Shown here in pieces: positions 18,008 through 29,210 of a DNA stretch of 64,000 nt. This DNA is from Plantactinospora sp. BC1 (GTDB taxonomy: Bacteria > Actinomycetota > Actinomycetes > Mycobacteriales > Micromonosporaceae). The DNA is taken from NCBI RefSeq assembly GCF_003030345.1, contig NZ_CP028158.1:744001-808000 (forward strand), given 5' to 3'. The first letter of the stretch is position 1. The number at the start of each line of letters is the position of its first letter. The translations under genes were made by a program, and so were the position numbers. A model generated the notes under the pieces. That model did not search any database and was not told the DNA's origin. It saw only the letters and a list, made by a program, of their open reading frames with translations.

Positions 18008-18494
18008 ATATGTGTCGGCGCCGTCGGGTGTCGGCGCAATCGACGCACCCGCTCGCCGATCGGTGAGCGTGCCGCGACCGGCTCGGAATTCGACGGTCCA
18101 ATTCCCTTTCGGGCGAATACGTTTGGTTGCGCCCGCTGTCCGGCTCCGGCCGGATCCCGCGCGGGTCGTATCAGTCTGTCACGATCCGCTTGCGCTGTGC
18201 GTCGATCGCCGGAACGTCGCCCCGGTCCGCTCCGGTACCCCCGTCGTCGCGGTCATGCCGCCCCCTCTGCCCACCCGGTCGGCGGAACCTCCGCCCCCGT
18301 CGCCGTACCTGCGGAAAACGGTAGGCGCGGGAAGCCGGCGGGCCGTCGTGCGCCGGGATGGTCTTCGGGTACGCCCCGAGCCCCGGGCCGGTCCTCCGAC
18401 CGGACGACTCCGCGTCCGGCGGGTCGTACGCCGTCCGGGCCGTCCGGTCTACTCCTCCGGGCGTGCTGCGCGAGCACCGACTCCGCCTGCCGGA

Positions 18495-18536
18495 GGGTCC
18501 GACCCCGGGCCCGACTCAGGGTCGGCGGTCGGACCC
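18495..18536 (-). terminator. Nested hairpin after the response regulator gene
   Basis: Outer 9-bp stem GGGTCCGAC/GTCGGACCC enclosing a smaller CCGAC/GTCGG hairpin, 38 nt downstream of the minus-strand stop. Confidence 0.5.
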
Positions 18537-18574
18537 GCCGTCGGCCGGGGCGGTGCGGCGGAGTGGCGCTGCCG

Positions 18575-19270
18575 TCAGGCGCCGGGCCGGACCAGTCCGG
18601 TCTCGTAGGCGAGCACCACCGCCTGGACCCGGTCGCGGAGACCGAGCTTGGTCAGCACGTGCCCGACGTGGGTCTTGATGGTCGTCTCGCTCACCGAGAG
18701 CACCCGGGCGATCTCCGCGTTGGAGAGCCCCCGGGCCACCTGGACCAGCACCTCCCGCTCCCGCTCGGTGAGTACGCCGATCGCCTTGGGCGGGGTGGCG
18801 TCCGGATCGGGCAGCGTCTCGGCGAACCTGTCCAGCAGCCGCTTCAGGATCCGGGGCGCCACGACCGCCTCGCCGGCGGCGACGGTGCGGATGGCGGTGA
18901 CCAGGTCCTCGGCGGGTACGTCCTTGGCCAGGAAGCCGCTCGCACCGGCCCGGAGCGCGCCGACGACGTACTCGTCGAGGTCGAAGGTGGTCAGGATGAG
19001 CACCCGGACCGGCAGTCGGGCGTCGATGATCGCCCGGGTGGCGGCGACCCCGTCCATCCGGGGCATCCGGATGTCCATCAGCACCACGTCGGGGAGGAGC
19101 CGCCGGGACAGGTCGACGGCCTCGACACCGTCGCCGGCCTCGCCGACGATGTCCAGGTCGTCCTCCGCGCCCAGCACCATCCGGAATCCGGTACGCAGCA
19201 GCGGCTGGTCGTCGGCGAGCAGCACGCGTACCGGCCGGCTGGACTCCCTACCGTCGCTCATGCCGCTCAT
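18575..19270 (-). CDS. NarL/LuxR-family response regulator
   Basis: A 231-residue two-component regulator. The receiver domain (about 14-130) has the acidic pair in LLADDQ, the phosphoacceptor aspartate in VVLMDIRMPRMDG, and lysine in FLAKDV. The LuxR helix-turn-helix (about 165-225) reads LTEREREVLVQVARGLSNAE and SETTIKTHVGHVL. ATG 19270 has a GGAG 9 nt upstream; ATG 19261 is an alternative. It lies 43 nt after the kinase stop and is cotranscribed with it. It may act on the repeat cluster before the ABC exporter. Confidence 0.92.
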   Translation of the reverse strand: MSGMSDGRESSRPVRVLLADDQPLLRTGFRMVLGAEDDLDIVGEAGDGVEAVDLSRRLLPDVVLMDIRMPRMDGVAATRAIIDARLPVRVLILTTFDLDEYVVGALRAGASGFLAKDVPAEDLVTAIRTVAAGEAVVAPRILKRLLDRFAETLPDPDATPPKAIGVLTEREREVLVQVARGLSNAEIARVLSVSETTIKTHVGHVLTKLGLRDRVQAVVLAYETGLVRPGA

Positions 19271-19313
19271 GCCGGCACTCCGATTCGCCGATCGTTCCGT
19301 TCGCCGCCCTCGG

Positions 19314-20576
19314 TCATGCCGCTCCCTTGCTGATCGGCGCACCCAACTGCTCCATCGGCATCTTGGCGTAGACGCGGTAGCCGCCGCCGGGACGGGGCCC
19401 GGTGCGCAGGGTTCCACCGTAGAGGGCCATCCGTTCACGCATCCCCACCAGCCCGTGCCCCAGCCGTCCACCCTCCGGGGCCGGCCCCCGGCCGGTATCG
19501 GCGACCTCGACGATCAGCCAGTAGACCCCGAAACTCAACCGGACCTGGGCGGTCGCCGCCCCGGCGTGCTTGAGGGTGTTGGTGAGCGCCTCCTGCACGA
19601 TCCGGAACACGGTCAGCGCCACCCCCGGATCCAGCGGGCCCGGTGTGCCGTCCACCCGCAGGGTCACCGGCAGCCCGGCCTCCCTGACCTGCTCCACCAG
19701 CGCCTCGATGCCGGCCAGTCCCGGCTGCGGGGACAGCTCGGCGGCCGGCTCGGCATCGGTACGCAGCACGTCCAGCAGCCGGCGCAGTTCGCGCAGGGTC
19801 GTCCGGCTGGTCTCCTCGATGGTGCCCAGCGCGCCGTCGGTGGCCGTCGGATCCCGGGACAGCACCCGGCGCGCCCCGGTGGCCAGTACCCCCATCACGC
19901 TGACGTGGTGCGCGACGACGTCGTGCAGCTCGCGGGCGATCCGCCGCCGCTCGTCGGCGACCGCCTGGTCGGCGAGCGACCGCTGGTTCTCCTCGGCCAC
20001 CCGGGCCCGCTCCTCCAGGGCGAGGATGGTGGCCCGCCGGGCGTGCACGGTACGGCCGACGAAGAAGCAGACCAGCGCGAGCAGTACCTGGGTGAAGACC
20101 AGGTACGCGGGGGAGGGTTCGGTGAAGTCGGGCGGTGGCGGCTCGGCGAGTGCGACGGCCACGGCCGGTCCCCAGATCGCTCCGGCGGCGAGTGCCGCCT
20201 GGCGCAGCGGGAGCAGCGCGGCGGTGGTGTAGGTCAGCAGCACGAACGTGGCGGCGGCGGTGACCGGCTGGGCGCCGGTCAGGGCCGAGCCGACGAAGAT
20301 CGGCACCGCCAGCAGCACCGCCCACCAGGGAGCCACCCGGCGCAGGGTGATCGGTGCGGCGCAGAGGACGCTCCAGAACGCCCACCCCGGCCACCCCCAC
20401 GGGGCGAGTCCCGGCGGAGCGGTGCCGACCAGTACGGTCTCCACCGCGACGGCGGCGACCGCGAGCAGCCCGTCCCGGGCCAGCCATGCACGCTGCCGGG
20501 AATCGGGCCGGAGGCGTCGCCAGCTCCCCCGGATCCGGCTGGAGGCCGGCGTCGCGGGGGTATCGGTAGGGGTCAT
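19314..20576 (-). CDS. Two-component sensor histidine kinase (HisKA_3 type)
   Basis: A 420-residue membrane kinase. The N-terminal 170 residues contain several hydrophobic helices (DGLLAVAAVAVETVLVG, AVLLAVPIFVG, LVFTQVLLALVCFFVG). The phosphoacceptor histidine is in RRRIARELHDVVAHHVSV, and the HATPase domain shows VEVADTGRG and GHGLVGMRERM. No extracellular sensor domain is visible, so the signal is probably sensed in the membrane, as in DesK/LiaS-like kinases. TAGCGT lies 7 nt before the ATG, a leaderless start. Confidence 0.92.
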   Translation of the reverse strand: MTPTDTPATPASSRIRGSWRRLRPDSRQRAWLARDGLLAVAAVAVETVLVGTAPPGLAPWGWPGWAFWSVLCAAPITLRRVAPWWAVLLAVPIFVGSALTGAQPVTAAATFVLLTYTTAALLPLRQAALAAGAIWGPAVAVALAEPPPPDFTEPSPAYLVFTQVLLALVCFFVGRTVHARRATILALEERARVAEENQRSLADQAVADERRRIARELHDVVAHHVSVMGVLATGARRVLSRDPTATDGALGTIEETSRTTLRELRRLLDVLRTDAEPAAELSPQPGLAGIEALVEQVREAGLPVTLRVDGTPGPLDPGVALTVFRIVQEALTNTLKHAGAATAQVRLSFGVYWLIVEVADTGRGPAPEGGRLGHGLVGMRERMALYGGTLRTGPRPGGGYRVYAKMPMEQLGAPISKGAA

Positions 20577-20583
20577 GCTGGCG

Positions 20584-20589
20584 ACGCTA
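20584..20589 (-). promoter_or_regulatory. Leaderless -10 (TAGCGT) of the kinase-regulator operon
   Basis: On the minus strand TAGCGT is followed by 7 nt and the kinase ATG at 20576. Confidence 0.5.
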
Positions 20590-20641
20590 GCCGCTGCCTG
20601 GCGCGACAGGTCATCGCCAGCGGCGACCCTCTGCTCCTCCT

Positions 20642-21808
20642 TCAGGAGGAGCCGTGCTCCTCCCGAGGGGAGCCGACCCCGAGACCCGACGCCGCAGCAC
20701 CCGTCCGGCCCGGCCCGGTCGACTGGCTCGGCACCACCGGAACGCCCGGTCCCGGTCCGGCCTCCGTGGCCGGTCCCGGTCCTGCCTCCGCCGCCGGTCC
20801 TGGTCCTGCCTCCGCCGCCGGTCCTGGTCCCGACACTGGTGCCGAAGCCGAAGCCGAAGCCGAAGCCGGAGCCGGAGCCGGGCGGGCGCCGGGCCGGGCC
20901 GGTGGCGGGATCGGAGCGCTCGGGTCGACCGGCGCGGTCGGCTCCGGAAACGGCGGGGGAGTGCCGCCGAAGGCCGGGCAGTGCGCCTGGTGGCTGCACC
21001 AGTCACAGAGCCGGCTCGGCTTGGGTCGGAAGTCGCGCGCCCGGGTGGCCTGCTCGATGGCCCGCCAGAGCGCCAGCACGGTGCGCTCGAACCGGACCAG
21101 CTCCTCCGCGTCGGGGGTGTAGTCACAGACCTCCGCGTCCCGGAGATAGAGCAGGCGCAGCACCCTCGGCACCACCCCCCGGGTGCGCCAGAGCACCAGG
21201 GCGTAGAACTTGAGCTGGAACAGCGCCCGGGCCTCGAACGCCTCGCGGGGCGCGCCCCCGGTCTTGTAGTCGACCACCCGCAGCGCGCCGTCGGGCGAGA
21301 CGTCCAGCCGGTCGATGTAGCCCCGGATCAGCAGCTGGTCGTCCACCACCGTGGAGACCAGGCTCTCCCGCTCGGCCGGCTCCAACCGGCGCGGATCCTC
21401 GACGGTGAAGTAGCCGTCGAGCAGCTCGCGGGCCGAGGCCAGGAACTCGGCCGGGCCGGCGAGGTCGCCGTCGGTGAAGATCTCGGCCAGCTCCGTCTGC
21501 TCGGTCACCAGCCGGTCCCACTGCGGCGCCACCAGGTCACCGGCGGCGGCCGGCGTCCGCTCCTGCGCCGGCAGGTCGAAGAGGCGTTCCAGCACCGCGT
21601 GCACCAGGGTGCCACGGGCCTGTTCGACGCTCGGCCGCTCCGGCAGCCGGTCGATGCTGCGGAACCGGTAGAGCAGGGGACAGGTCTTGAAGTCGGCGGC
21701 CCGGGACGGGGAGAGCGAGGCGGTGACCTGCGCCGTGGGCGGGTCGCCGGCCGGGGAGTCCGCCGGGTCGCCCGTGGCTGTCTGCGATGTCACCGTCTCC
21801 GCCGTCAT
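20642..21808 (-). CDS. RecB-like PD-(D/E)XK nuclease with Fe-S cysteines
   Basis: A 388-residue nuclease of the RecB/Cas4-like family. Catalytic residues are D166 (GYIDRLD), D180 and K182 (VVDYKTG). Four cysteines C43, C268, C271 and C277 (CDWCSHQAHC) fit the AddB/Cas4-type [4Fe-4S] clamp. From about residue 283 the protein carries a low-complexity tail with SASASASA and tandem GPGPAAEA-type repeats, not expected in the core family. The homologue Rv2119 sits next to trmI in mycobacteria, as here with one gene between. A DNA repair role is inferred. Confidence 0.87.
   Translation of the reverse strand: MTAETVTSQTATGDPADSPAGDPPTAQVTASLSPSRAADFKTCPLLYRFRSIDRLPERPSVEQARGTLVHAVLERLFDLPAQERTPAAAGDLVAPQWDRLVTEQTELAEIFTDGDLAGPAEFLASARELLDGYFTVEDPRRLEPAERESLVSTVVDDQLLIRGYIDRLDVSPDGALRVVDYKTGGAPREAFEARALFQLKFYALVLWRTRGVVPRVLRLLYLRDAEVCDYTPDAEELVRFERTVLALWRAIEQATRARDFRPKPSRLCDWCSHQAHCPAFGGTPPPFPEPTAPVDPSAPIPPPARPGARPAPAPASASASASAPVSGPGPAAEAGPGPAAEAGPGPATEAGPGPGVPVVPSQSTGPGRTGAAASGLGVGSPREEHGSS
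20748..20843. repeat. Four 24-bp tandem repeats in the nuclease tail
   Basis: Four 24-bp units at 20748, 20772, 20796 and 20820 encode the GPGPAAEA-type repeats. A hexamer run of GCCGAA units (about 20841-20870) follows and encodes the SA dipeptides. Length variation between strains is likely. Confidence 0.8.
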
Positions 21809-21815
21809 GTCCGGA

Positions 21816-21821
21816 AGGCTA
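21816..21821 (-). promoter_or_regulatory. Leaderless -10 (TAGCCT) of the RecB-like gene
   Basis: On the minus strand TAGCCT is followed by 7 nt and the ATG at 21808. Confidence 0.5.
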
Positions 21822-21944
21822 TGTCACGGGTACGACCGAACCGGGCCCACCCGCCCCGGCATGCGTACCGGCCCCGATCGTCCGCGGTCACCCCGGCCGA
21901 ACCGACGGGGTCACCCGGAGGGTTGTTCCGTAGCATCGGAGGAG

Positions 21945-24097
<2,153 letters not shown>

Positions 24098-24105
<8 letters not shown>

Positions 24106-24265
24106 GCGCAGCGGGCGAGTGAGCCGGCTCGGCTCCGACGAGCCTCGTGAAGCCGACGAGCCTCGTGACGGTCCCGAGCCTCGTGAAGCCGACGAGCCTC
24201 GGGACGGCACGGGGCACGACGGTCCGCTGGATCCGACCCGGATGCGGAGCGGAGTGCCGGAATGA
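24098..24265 (+). CDS. Mini-ORF B (55 codons), repeat-containing
   Basis: Begins MTERSGRVSRLGSDEPRE and resembles the dop leader peptide [12 protein letters not shown]. Residues 14-37 come from four 18-bp tandem units (DEPREA, DEPRDG, PEPREA, DEPRDG). Its TGA overlaps the ATG of mini-ORF C (ATGA). No known family. Confidence 0.4.
24139..24210. repeat. Four 18-bp tandem repeats
   Basis: Units at 24139, 24157, 24175 and 24193, built on CGAGCCTCGTGA; units 1 and 3 are identical, so the array can also be read as two 36-bp units. It stays in frame within mini-ORF B. Confidence 0.85.
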
Positions 24266-24291
24266 GCGACCGGAACGAGGCGACGGCGTGA
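24262..24291 (+). CDS. Mini-ORF C (9 codons, MSDRNEATA)
   Basis: Starts on the ATGA that ends mini-ORF B and stops on the GTGA that starts the next gene. Its peptide resembles the MGKRSEAAA mini-ORF before dop, and the DNA before each junction is similar. Confidence 0.35.
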   Translation: MSDRNEATA

Positions 24292-24860
24292 GCCGGCCGG
24301 CATTCGGTGGGGGAGACCTGCCGGCCGTGTTTCCCGACTGGTCGCCGTACCGTGACCTGGAGTCGGCCGCCCGGGCGTACCTGCGCGATCCGGATGTCGC
24401 GATGGAGGCGCTGACCGGGGTGTTGAACGGCGCCTCGGTGCTCGGCTTCACCCTGGAGCGTTTCGTCAACGAGGTGAACGGGGTCTGGCAGGAGGTCGCG
24501 ATCTGCGACGGCAGCCGGTTGATCCTCTGGCACGGCGAGGACGTGCCACCCGACGACGGTCCGGCCGGCGCGATGACGTCGTCGTTGCGGGTGGTGCCGG
24601 TCTCGACGGTCAGCGAGGTGGGCTGCCGACGGCGGTTGAGCCGTACGCCGACCGGCCAGATCCGGGTCGACAGCATCGACGTCTACCTGCTGCTCAGCTC
24701 GCTGGACGAGGGCGTGCCCGGCGACGAGGCGCACGTACCGCCCCGGCACGACGCGCTGCGGTTCGGCAAGACGCTCGACGACGGCGGTGCGGGGCAGATC
24801 TCCCGGCTCGAGGAGTTCGCCCGACTGGTCGCCTCGGTGGTCGGCCGTCCCACTCTGTGA
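24288..24860 (+). CDS. Actinobacterial protein of unknown function between trmI and arc
   Basis: A 190-residue protein, acidic, with no membrane segment. The sequence (FPDWSPYRDLESAARAYLRD, SVLGFTLERFVNEVNGVWQEV, RLSRTPTGQIRVDSIDVYLL) is well ordered and clearly coding, but I do not recognise the family. The GTG start overlaps mini-ORF C (GTGA); a frame open upstream to 24147 coincides with the repeat region and is not needed. The position beside the Pup-proteasome genes is suggestive but not proof of a role there. Confidence 0.75.
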   Translation: MSRPAFGGGDLPAVFPDWSPYRDLESAARAYLRDPDVAMEALTGVLNGASVLGFTLERFVNEVNGVWQEVAICDGSRLILWHGEDVPPDDGPAGAMTSSLRVVPVSTVSEVGCRRRLSRTPTGQIRVDSIDVYLLLSSLDEGVPGDEAHVPPRHDALRFGKTLDDGGAGQISRLEEFARLVASVVGRPTL

Positions 24861-25307
24861 GCAGGGGCGCGGTGAGAAATGTCCCCGTCGTCGCCGGTGG
24901 GAAACCTCCGGCCTCCTCGCGGGTGAGAAATGTCGCCGCCCCCGTCTCGGCGTCCGGCCGGGCGGATTCCCCTCCGCCGGCCTCGGCGGCGATCCGGTGC
25001 CGAACCGCGACCGGCTGGCGCCGGGACGGCCGCGTCGTTCGACGGCGCCGCAGCGCCGACAGGGCGGCTCCTGCCGGCCCGGAGTCCCTGGTCAACAGCG
25101 GTGTCGAGACGACCGGCGCCGCCCTCGGACGGGGTCGCCGGGGCACCGGGCGGCGGGCCGGGACGCCGTCCCGTTTCGCCGACGCCGGCCCGCCGGTCCG
25201 TCGACGAAGTGATCAAGCTTCGGCGACGAGGGTGTTGCGTGGAACCGAATCAGCGTCATAGCGGTTAGTGTTAGGGCAGAACGTTCAAGCCCCCGGGGAG
25301 GTGGGAC
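24861..25307. other. Gap of 447 bp before arc
   Basis: No gene supported. Two exact 13-bp direct repeats GGTGAGAAATGTC lie at 24871-24883 and 24922-24934. A possible -10 TAGTGT (25266-25271) and the strong GGGGAGGTGGG ribosome-binding site precede the arc GTG. The rest is featureless GC-rich sequence. Confidence 0.5.
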
Positions 25308-27089
25308 GTGGCACGCAGCGACGACGCGGACTCGCGCGCCGCACGGTGGGAGAAGGAGGCCCACGATCTCTCCACCCAGGTCGCGTTTCTTCAAGAGGAA
25401 CTCGCTCTGGTGCGGCGCAAGTTGACCGAAAGCCCTCGACACGTCCGGCAGCTTGAGGAACGGCTGGCGGCGACACAGGCGCAGCTGGCTCGACTGACGG
25501 AGAACAACGAGCGGCTCGTGAACACCCTCAAGGAGGCACGCGCCCAGATCGTCACGCTCAAGGAGGAGATTGACCGGCTGGCGCAACCGCCGAGCGGTTA
25601 TGGTGTCTTCCTGGCCAAGCACGACGACGGTACGGTCGATGTCTTCACCGGCGGTCGCAAGCTCCGGGTGGCGGTGTCACCCTCGCTCGACGTGGCGGAG
25701 CTGCGCCGTGGGCAGGAGGTCCTGCTCAACGACGCGCTCAACATCGTCGACGCGTTCGGCTACGAGCGGGTCGGCGAGGTCGTCATGCTCAAGGAGGTGC
25801 TGGACAGCCCCTCCGGCGGCGCGGGCGACCGGGCACTGGTGATCTCCCACGCCGACGAGGAACGGATCGTCCACCTCGCGGAGACTCTCATCGGCGCGCC
25901 GCTGCGGGCCGGTGACTCGCTCATGATCGAGCCCCGCTCGGCGTACGCGTACGAGCGGATCCCGAAGAGCGAGGTCGAGGAACTGGTCCTGGAGGAGGTG
26001 CCGGACGTCGACTACGGCGACATCGGCGGCCTACAGGCCCAGATCGAGCAGATTCGGGACGCCGTCGAGCTGCCGTTCCTGCACGCCGACCTCTTCCGGG
26101 AGCACCAGCTCCGGCCGCCGAAGGGCATCCTGCTCTACGGCCCGCCCGGCTGCGGCAAGACGCTGATCGCCAAGGCGGTGGCGAACTCGCTGGCCAAGAA
26201 GATCGCCGAACGGCGGGGCGAGGAGAAGCACACCAGCTTCTTCCTCAACATCAAGGGCCCGGAGCTGCTCAACAAGTACGTCGGCGAGACCGAGCGGCAC
26301 ATCCGGCTGATCTTCCAGCGGGCTCGGGAGAAGGCCGGCGAGGGCACCCCCGTCATCGTCTTCTTCGACGAGATGGACTCGGTGTTCCGGACCCGGGGCT
26401 CCGGCGTCTCCTCCGACGTGGAGAACACCATCGTTCCGCAGCTGCTCAGCGAGATCGACGGTGTCGAGGGCCTGGAGAACGTGATCGTGATCGGCGCCTC
26501 CAACCGGGAGGACATGATCGATCCGGCGATCCTCCGCCCCGGCCGGCTCGACGTGAAGATCAAGATCGAGCGGCCGGACGCCGAGGCGGCCAAGGACATC
26601 TTCTCCAAGTACATCCTCACCGGGCTGCCGCTGCACCCGGACGACCTCGCCGAGCACGGCAACGACCCGCAGTCCACGGTCGCGGCCATGATCGAGGCGG
26701 TCGTGCTGCGGATGTACTCGGAGACCGAGGAGAACCGCTTCCTCGAGGTCACCTACGCCAACGGCGACAAGGAAGTCCTCTACTTCAAGGACTTCAACTC
26801 CGGCGCGATGATCCAGAACATCGTCGACCGGGGCAAGAAGATGGCGATCAAGGAGTTCCTCTCCTCCGGGCGCAAGGGGCTGCGCCTGCAGCACCTGCTC
26901 GACGCCTGCGTCGACGAGTTCCGGGAGAACGAGGACCTGCCCAACACCACCAACCCCGACGACTGGGCCCGGATCTCCGGCAAGAAGGGGGAGCGGATCG
27001 TCTACATCCGTACCCTCGTCTCCGGCGGCAAGGGCGCGGAGGCCGGCCGGTCCATCGAGACCGCGAGCAACACCGGCCAATACCTGTAG
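25308..27089 (+). CDS. arc: Proteasome-forming AAA ATPase (ARC/Mpa)
   Basis: A 593-residue hexameric ATPase that binds pupylated proteins, unfolds them and feeds the 20S core. Residues about 15-92 are a coiled coil that captures Pup, about 95-235 the OB domains, and about 240-520 the AAA module with Walker A GPPGCGKT (278-285) and Walker B FFDE (352-355). The protein ends in GQYL, the motif that docks into the 20S alpha ring. GTG start with a strong ribosome-binding site. A perfect hairpin follows 15 nt after the stop. Orthologue of Mpa (Rv2115c). Confidence 0.96.
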   Translation: MARSDDADSRAARWEKEAHDLSTQVAFLQEELALVRRKLTESPRHVRQLEERLAATQAQLARLTENNERLVNTLKEARAQIVTLKEEIDRLAQPPSGYGVFLAKHDDGTVDVFTGGRKLRVAVSPSLDVAELRRGQEVLLNDALNIVDAFGYERVGEVVMLKEVLDSPSGGAGDRALVISHADEERIVHLAETLIGAPLRAGDSLMIEPRSAYAYERIPKSEVEELVLEEVPDVDYGDIGGLQAQIEQIRDAVELPFLHADLFREHQLRPPKGILLYGPPGCGKTLIAKAVANSLAKKIAERRGEEKHTSFFLNIKGPELLNKYVGETERHIRLIFQRAREKAGEGTPVIVFFDEMDSVFRTRGSGVSSDVENTIVPQLLSEIDGVEGLENVIVIGASNREDMIDPAILRPGRLDVKIKIERPDAEAAKDIFSKYILTGLPLHPDDLAEHGNDPQSTVAAMIEAVVLRMYSETEENRFLEVTYANGDKEVLYFKDFNSGAMIQNIVDRGKKMAIKEFLSSGRKGLRLQHLLDACVDEFRENEDLPNTTNPDDWARISGKKGERIVYIRTLVSGGKGAEAGRSIETASNTGQYL

Positions 27090-27104
27090 CACCACGAACG
27101 GCAT

Positions 27105-27135
27105 CTGTGGGCGCCGCGTTCCGCGGCGCCCACAG
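27105..27135 (+). terminator. Hairpin terminator after arc
   Basis: A perfect 14-bp stem (arm CTGTGGGCGCCGCG) with a TTC loop, 15 nt after the arc stop. It separates arc from the dop transcript. Confidence 0.75.
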
Positions 27136-27261
27136 CGCTGTCCGGGACCCGCCACCGCGACTCGCCGCCGGCACCCCGGTGCCGAACCGGGCGAAGAAGC
27201 GGTGAAGGCGTACCGTGGCCGTGTCGACACACCGGGCGAACAATCCGGCGACGGCGCGGAC

Positions 27262-27267
27262 TAGGCT
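27262..27267 (+). promoter_or_regulatory. -10 (TAGGCT) of the dop leader
   Basis: TAGGCT followed by 7 nt and the ATG at 27275 of a 9-codon frame, the leaderless layout of this genome; the dop ATG itself is 106 nt further on. Confidence 0.5.
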
Positions 27268-27274
27268 CAATAGC

Positions 27275-27304
27275 ATGGGCAAGCGGAGCGAGGCGGCGGC
27301 ATGA
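27275..27304 (+). CDS. Leader mini-ORF 1 of dop (MGKRSEAAA)
   Basis: A 9-codon leaderless frame whose TGA overlaps the ATG of mini-ORF 2 (ATGA). The 24 bp ending in this junction (27282-27305) recur exactly at 27362-27385, where mini-ORF 2 joins dop. Confidence 0.4.
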   Translation: MGKRSEAAA

Positions 27305-27385
27305 GCGAGCGTGGCGAGCGAATCATCAGACTCAGGGTGGTTGTGCCTCATGGCGGCGCCGAGCGGAGCGAGGCGGCGGCATGAG
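27282..27385. repeat. 24-bp direct repeat, 80-bp period, before dop
   Basis: Identical 24-bp copies at 27282-27305 and 27362-27385, each ending in GGCGGCGGCATGAG, so each copy ends with a stop-start ATGA junction. Confidence 0.85.
27301..27384 (+). CDS. Leader mini-ORF 2 of dop (27 codons)
   Basis: Begins [12 protein letters not shown] and ends ERSEAAA; the TGA overlaps the dop ATG (ATGA). Its head resembles mini-ORF B (24098) and its tail resembles mini-ORFs 1 and C. No ribosome-binding site precedes dop itself, so coupling from this frame may load ribosomes on dop. Confidence 0.4.
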   Translation: MSERGERIIRLRVVVPHGGAERSEAAA

Positions 27386-28898
27386 TGTACGACGGATCAT
27401 GGGCACCGAGGTGGAGTACGGCATCTCCGTGCCCGGGCAGGCCGGAGCCAACCCGATGGTGACCTCATCGCAGGTGGTGAACGCCTACGGCGCCCGACCG
27501 GAACTGGCCCGGGGCGGCCGGGCCCGGTGGGACTACGAGGAGGAGTCCCCGCTGCGGGACGCCCGCGGCTTCACCTACTCGGGTGCCGCCTACGACCCGG
27601 CGGAGGCGCTGGCCGACGAGGACCTCGGGCTGGCCAACGTGATACTGACCAACGGCGCCCGGCTCTACGTCGACCACGCCCACCCGGAATACTCCACCCC
27701 TGAGGTGACCAACCCGCTGGACCTGGTCCGCTGGGACAAGGCGGGGGAGCGGGTGATGGCCGAGGCGTCCCGCCGGGCCGCCACCATCCCGGGTACCCAC
27801 CCGATCCACCTCTACAAGAACAACACCGACAACAAGGGCGCCAGCTACGGCGCCCACGAGAACTACCTGATGCGCCGGCAGACGCCGTTCGCCGACATCG
27901 TGGCGTACCTGACGCCGTTCTTCGTGAGCCGGCAGATCGTCTGCGGCGCCGGCCGGGTCGGGATCGGCCAGGACGGTTCGCAGCCCGGTTTCCAGATCTC
28001 CCAGCGGGCCGACTTCTTCGAGGTCGAGGTGGGCCTGGAGACGACGCTGAAGCGGCCGATCATCAACACCCGGGACGAGCCGCACGCGGACGCCGACAAA
28101 TACCGTCGGCTGCACGTCATCATCGGCGACGCCAACCTCTCGGAGATCTCCACCTACCTCAAGGTCGGCACCACCGCGCTGGTGCTCACCATGATCGAGG
28201 AGAAGGCGCTCAGCCCCGACCTGGCGATCGCCGACCCGGTGGGTGAGCTGAAGGCGGTCAGCCACGACCCGTCGCTGTCGCACCGGCTCAGGCTGCGCGA
28301 CGGCCGCCGGCTGACCGCGCTCGACCTCCAGTGGGCGTACCTCGAACGGGCCCGCTCCTTTGTGGAGGAACGGTACGGCGACGACGTCGACTCCGACACC
28401 GCCGACGTCCTCGACCGCTGGGAGGGCGTACTCGACCGGCTCGGCCGGGACCCGATGCTCTGCGCCGGTGAGCTGGACTGGGTGGCGAAGCTGCGGCTGC
28501 TGGAGGGCTACCGGGAGCGGGAGAAGCTCGGCTGGGCCTCGCACAAGCTGCAACTGGTCGACCTGCAGTACTCCGACGTACGCCCGGAGAAGGGCCTCTA
28601 CCACCGGCTGGTGAGCCGGGGCTCGATGGCGACGCTGCTGCCCGAGGAGCTGACCCGCTCGGCGATGACGGAGCCGCCCGAGGACACCCGGGCCTACTTC
28701 CGGGGCCGCTGCCTCGCCCAGTACGCCTCCGAGGTGGTGGCGGCGAGCTGGGATTCGGTCATCTTCGACGTCGGCCGGGAGTCCCTGGTGCGGGTTCCGA
28801 TGATGGAGCCGGAGCGGGGCACCCGCAAGCACGTCGGGGCGTTGTTCGACCGGTGCGCGAGCGCCAAGGACCTGCTGGAGACGATCACCGGTGGCTGA
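27381..28898 (+). CDS. dop: Pup deamidase / depupylase
   Basis: Dop deamidates the C-terminal glutamine of Pup and also removes Pup from substrates. The 505-residue glutamine-synthetase-like enzyme starts with [12 protein letters not shown], has the Dop-specific insert around 38-63 ([20 protein letters not shown]), the catalytic aspartate D98 in [15 protein letters not shown], and [18 protein letters not shown]. The insert and the VDHAHPE variant distinguish it from PafA. It sits before pup, as in mycobacteria. The start has no clear ribosome-binding site but overlaps a leader frame. Confidence 0.95.
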   Translation: MSVRRIMGTEVEYGISVPGQAGANPMVTSSQVVNAYGARPELARGGRARWDYEEESPLRDARGFTYSGAAYDPAEALADEDLGLANVILTNGARLYVDHAHPEYSTPEVTNPLDLVRWDKAGERVMAEASRRAATIPGTHPIHLYKNNTDNKGASYGAHENYLMRRQTPFADIVAYLTPFFVSRQIVCGAGRVGIGQDGSQPGFQISQRADFFEVEVGLETTLKRPIINTRDEPHADADKYRRLHVIIGDANLSEISTYLKVGTTALVLTMIEEKALSPDLAIADPVGELKAVSHDPSLSHRLRLRDGRRLTALDLQWAYLERARSFVEERYGDDVDSDTADVLDRWEGVLDRLGRDPMLCAGELDWVAKLRLLEGYREREKLGWASHKLQLVDLQYSDVRPEKGLYHRLVSRGSMATLLPEELTRSAMTEPPEDTRAYFRGRCLAQYASEVVAASWDSVIFDVGRESLVRVPMMEPERGTRKHVGALFDRCASAKDLLETITGG

Positions 28899-28994
28899 CC
28901 CCGAGCCACCCGCCGTCGGCAGCGGCGGTGGCGGAGGATTCGTCGCCCATCCGAGGTAAGTTTTCCCCAGGCGATCGTGGAGGAGGCAGCAGAG

Positions 28995-29210
28995 ATGGCT
29001 ACCCGTGACACCGGCGGTCAGTCGCAGTCCGGCAAGGCGCGCCGGGACGAGGAGGTCGACGAGGTCGCGACCGAGGCGAACCCCGAGGTCGCCGAGCGGC
29101 ACGCGGAGATCACCGAGGACGTCGACGACCTGCTGGACGAGATCGACTCGGTGCTCGAGGAGAACGCCGAGGAGTTCGTCCGGGGCTACGTCCAGAAGGG
29201 CGGACAGTAG
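28995..29210 (+). CDS. pup: Prokaryotic ubiquitin-like protein Pup
   Basis: A 71-residue acidic, mostly disordered tag protein ending GYVQKGGQ. The terminal glutamine must be deamidated by Dop before PafA can ligate it to lysines. The central helix (EITEDVDDLLDEIDSVLE) is the part bound by the Arc coiled coil. AGGAGG lies 8 nt before ATG 28995; the upstream in-frame GTG at 28977 would precede that site and is rejected. A possible -10 TAAGTT is at 28957-28962. Confidence 0.95.
   Translation: MATRDTGGQSQSGKARRDEEVDEVATEANPEVAERHAEITEDVDDLLDEIDSVLEENAEEFVRGYVQKGGQ

Larger units (their letters stand above)
17848..18574. other. Gap of 727 bp between the ABC exporter and the response regulator
   Basis: No coding frame here is supported: the open frames are arginine/proline-rich and lack family features. 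The region holds the ABC operon promoter zone, an operator-like repeat cluster at 17976-18007 in locally AT-richer DNA, and the terminator of the regulator gene at 18495-18536. Confidence 0.5.

Noticed and set aside
18012-18608. Open frame in the exporter-regulator gap
   Set aside because: Arginine/proline-rich with no ribosome-binding site; it runs into the regulator gene on the opposite strand.
24139-24210. CRISPR-like array
   Set aside because: The units are directly adjacent 18-bp tandem repeats with no unique spacers.
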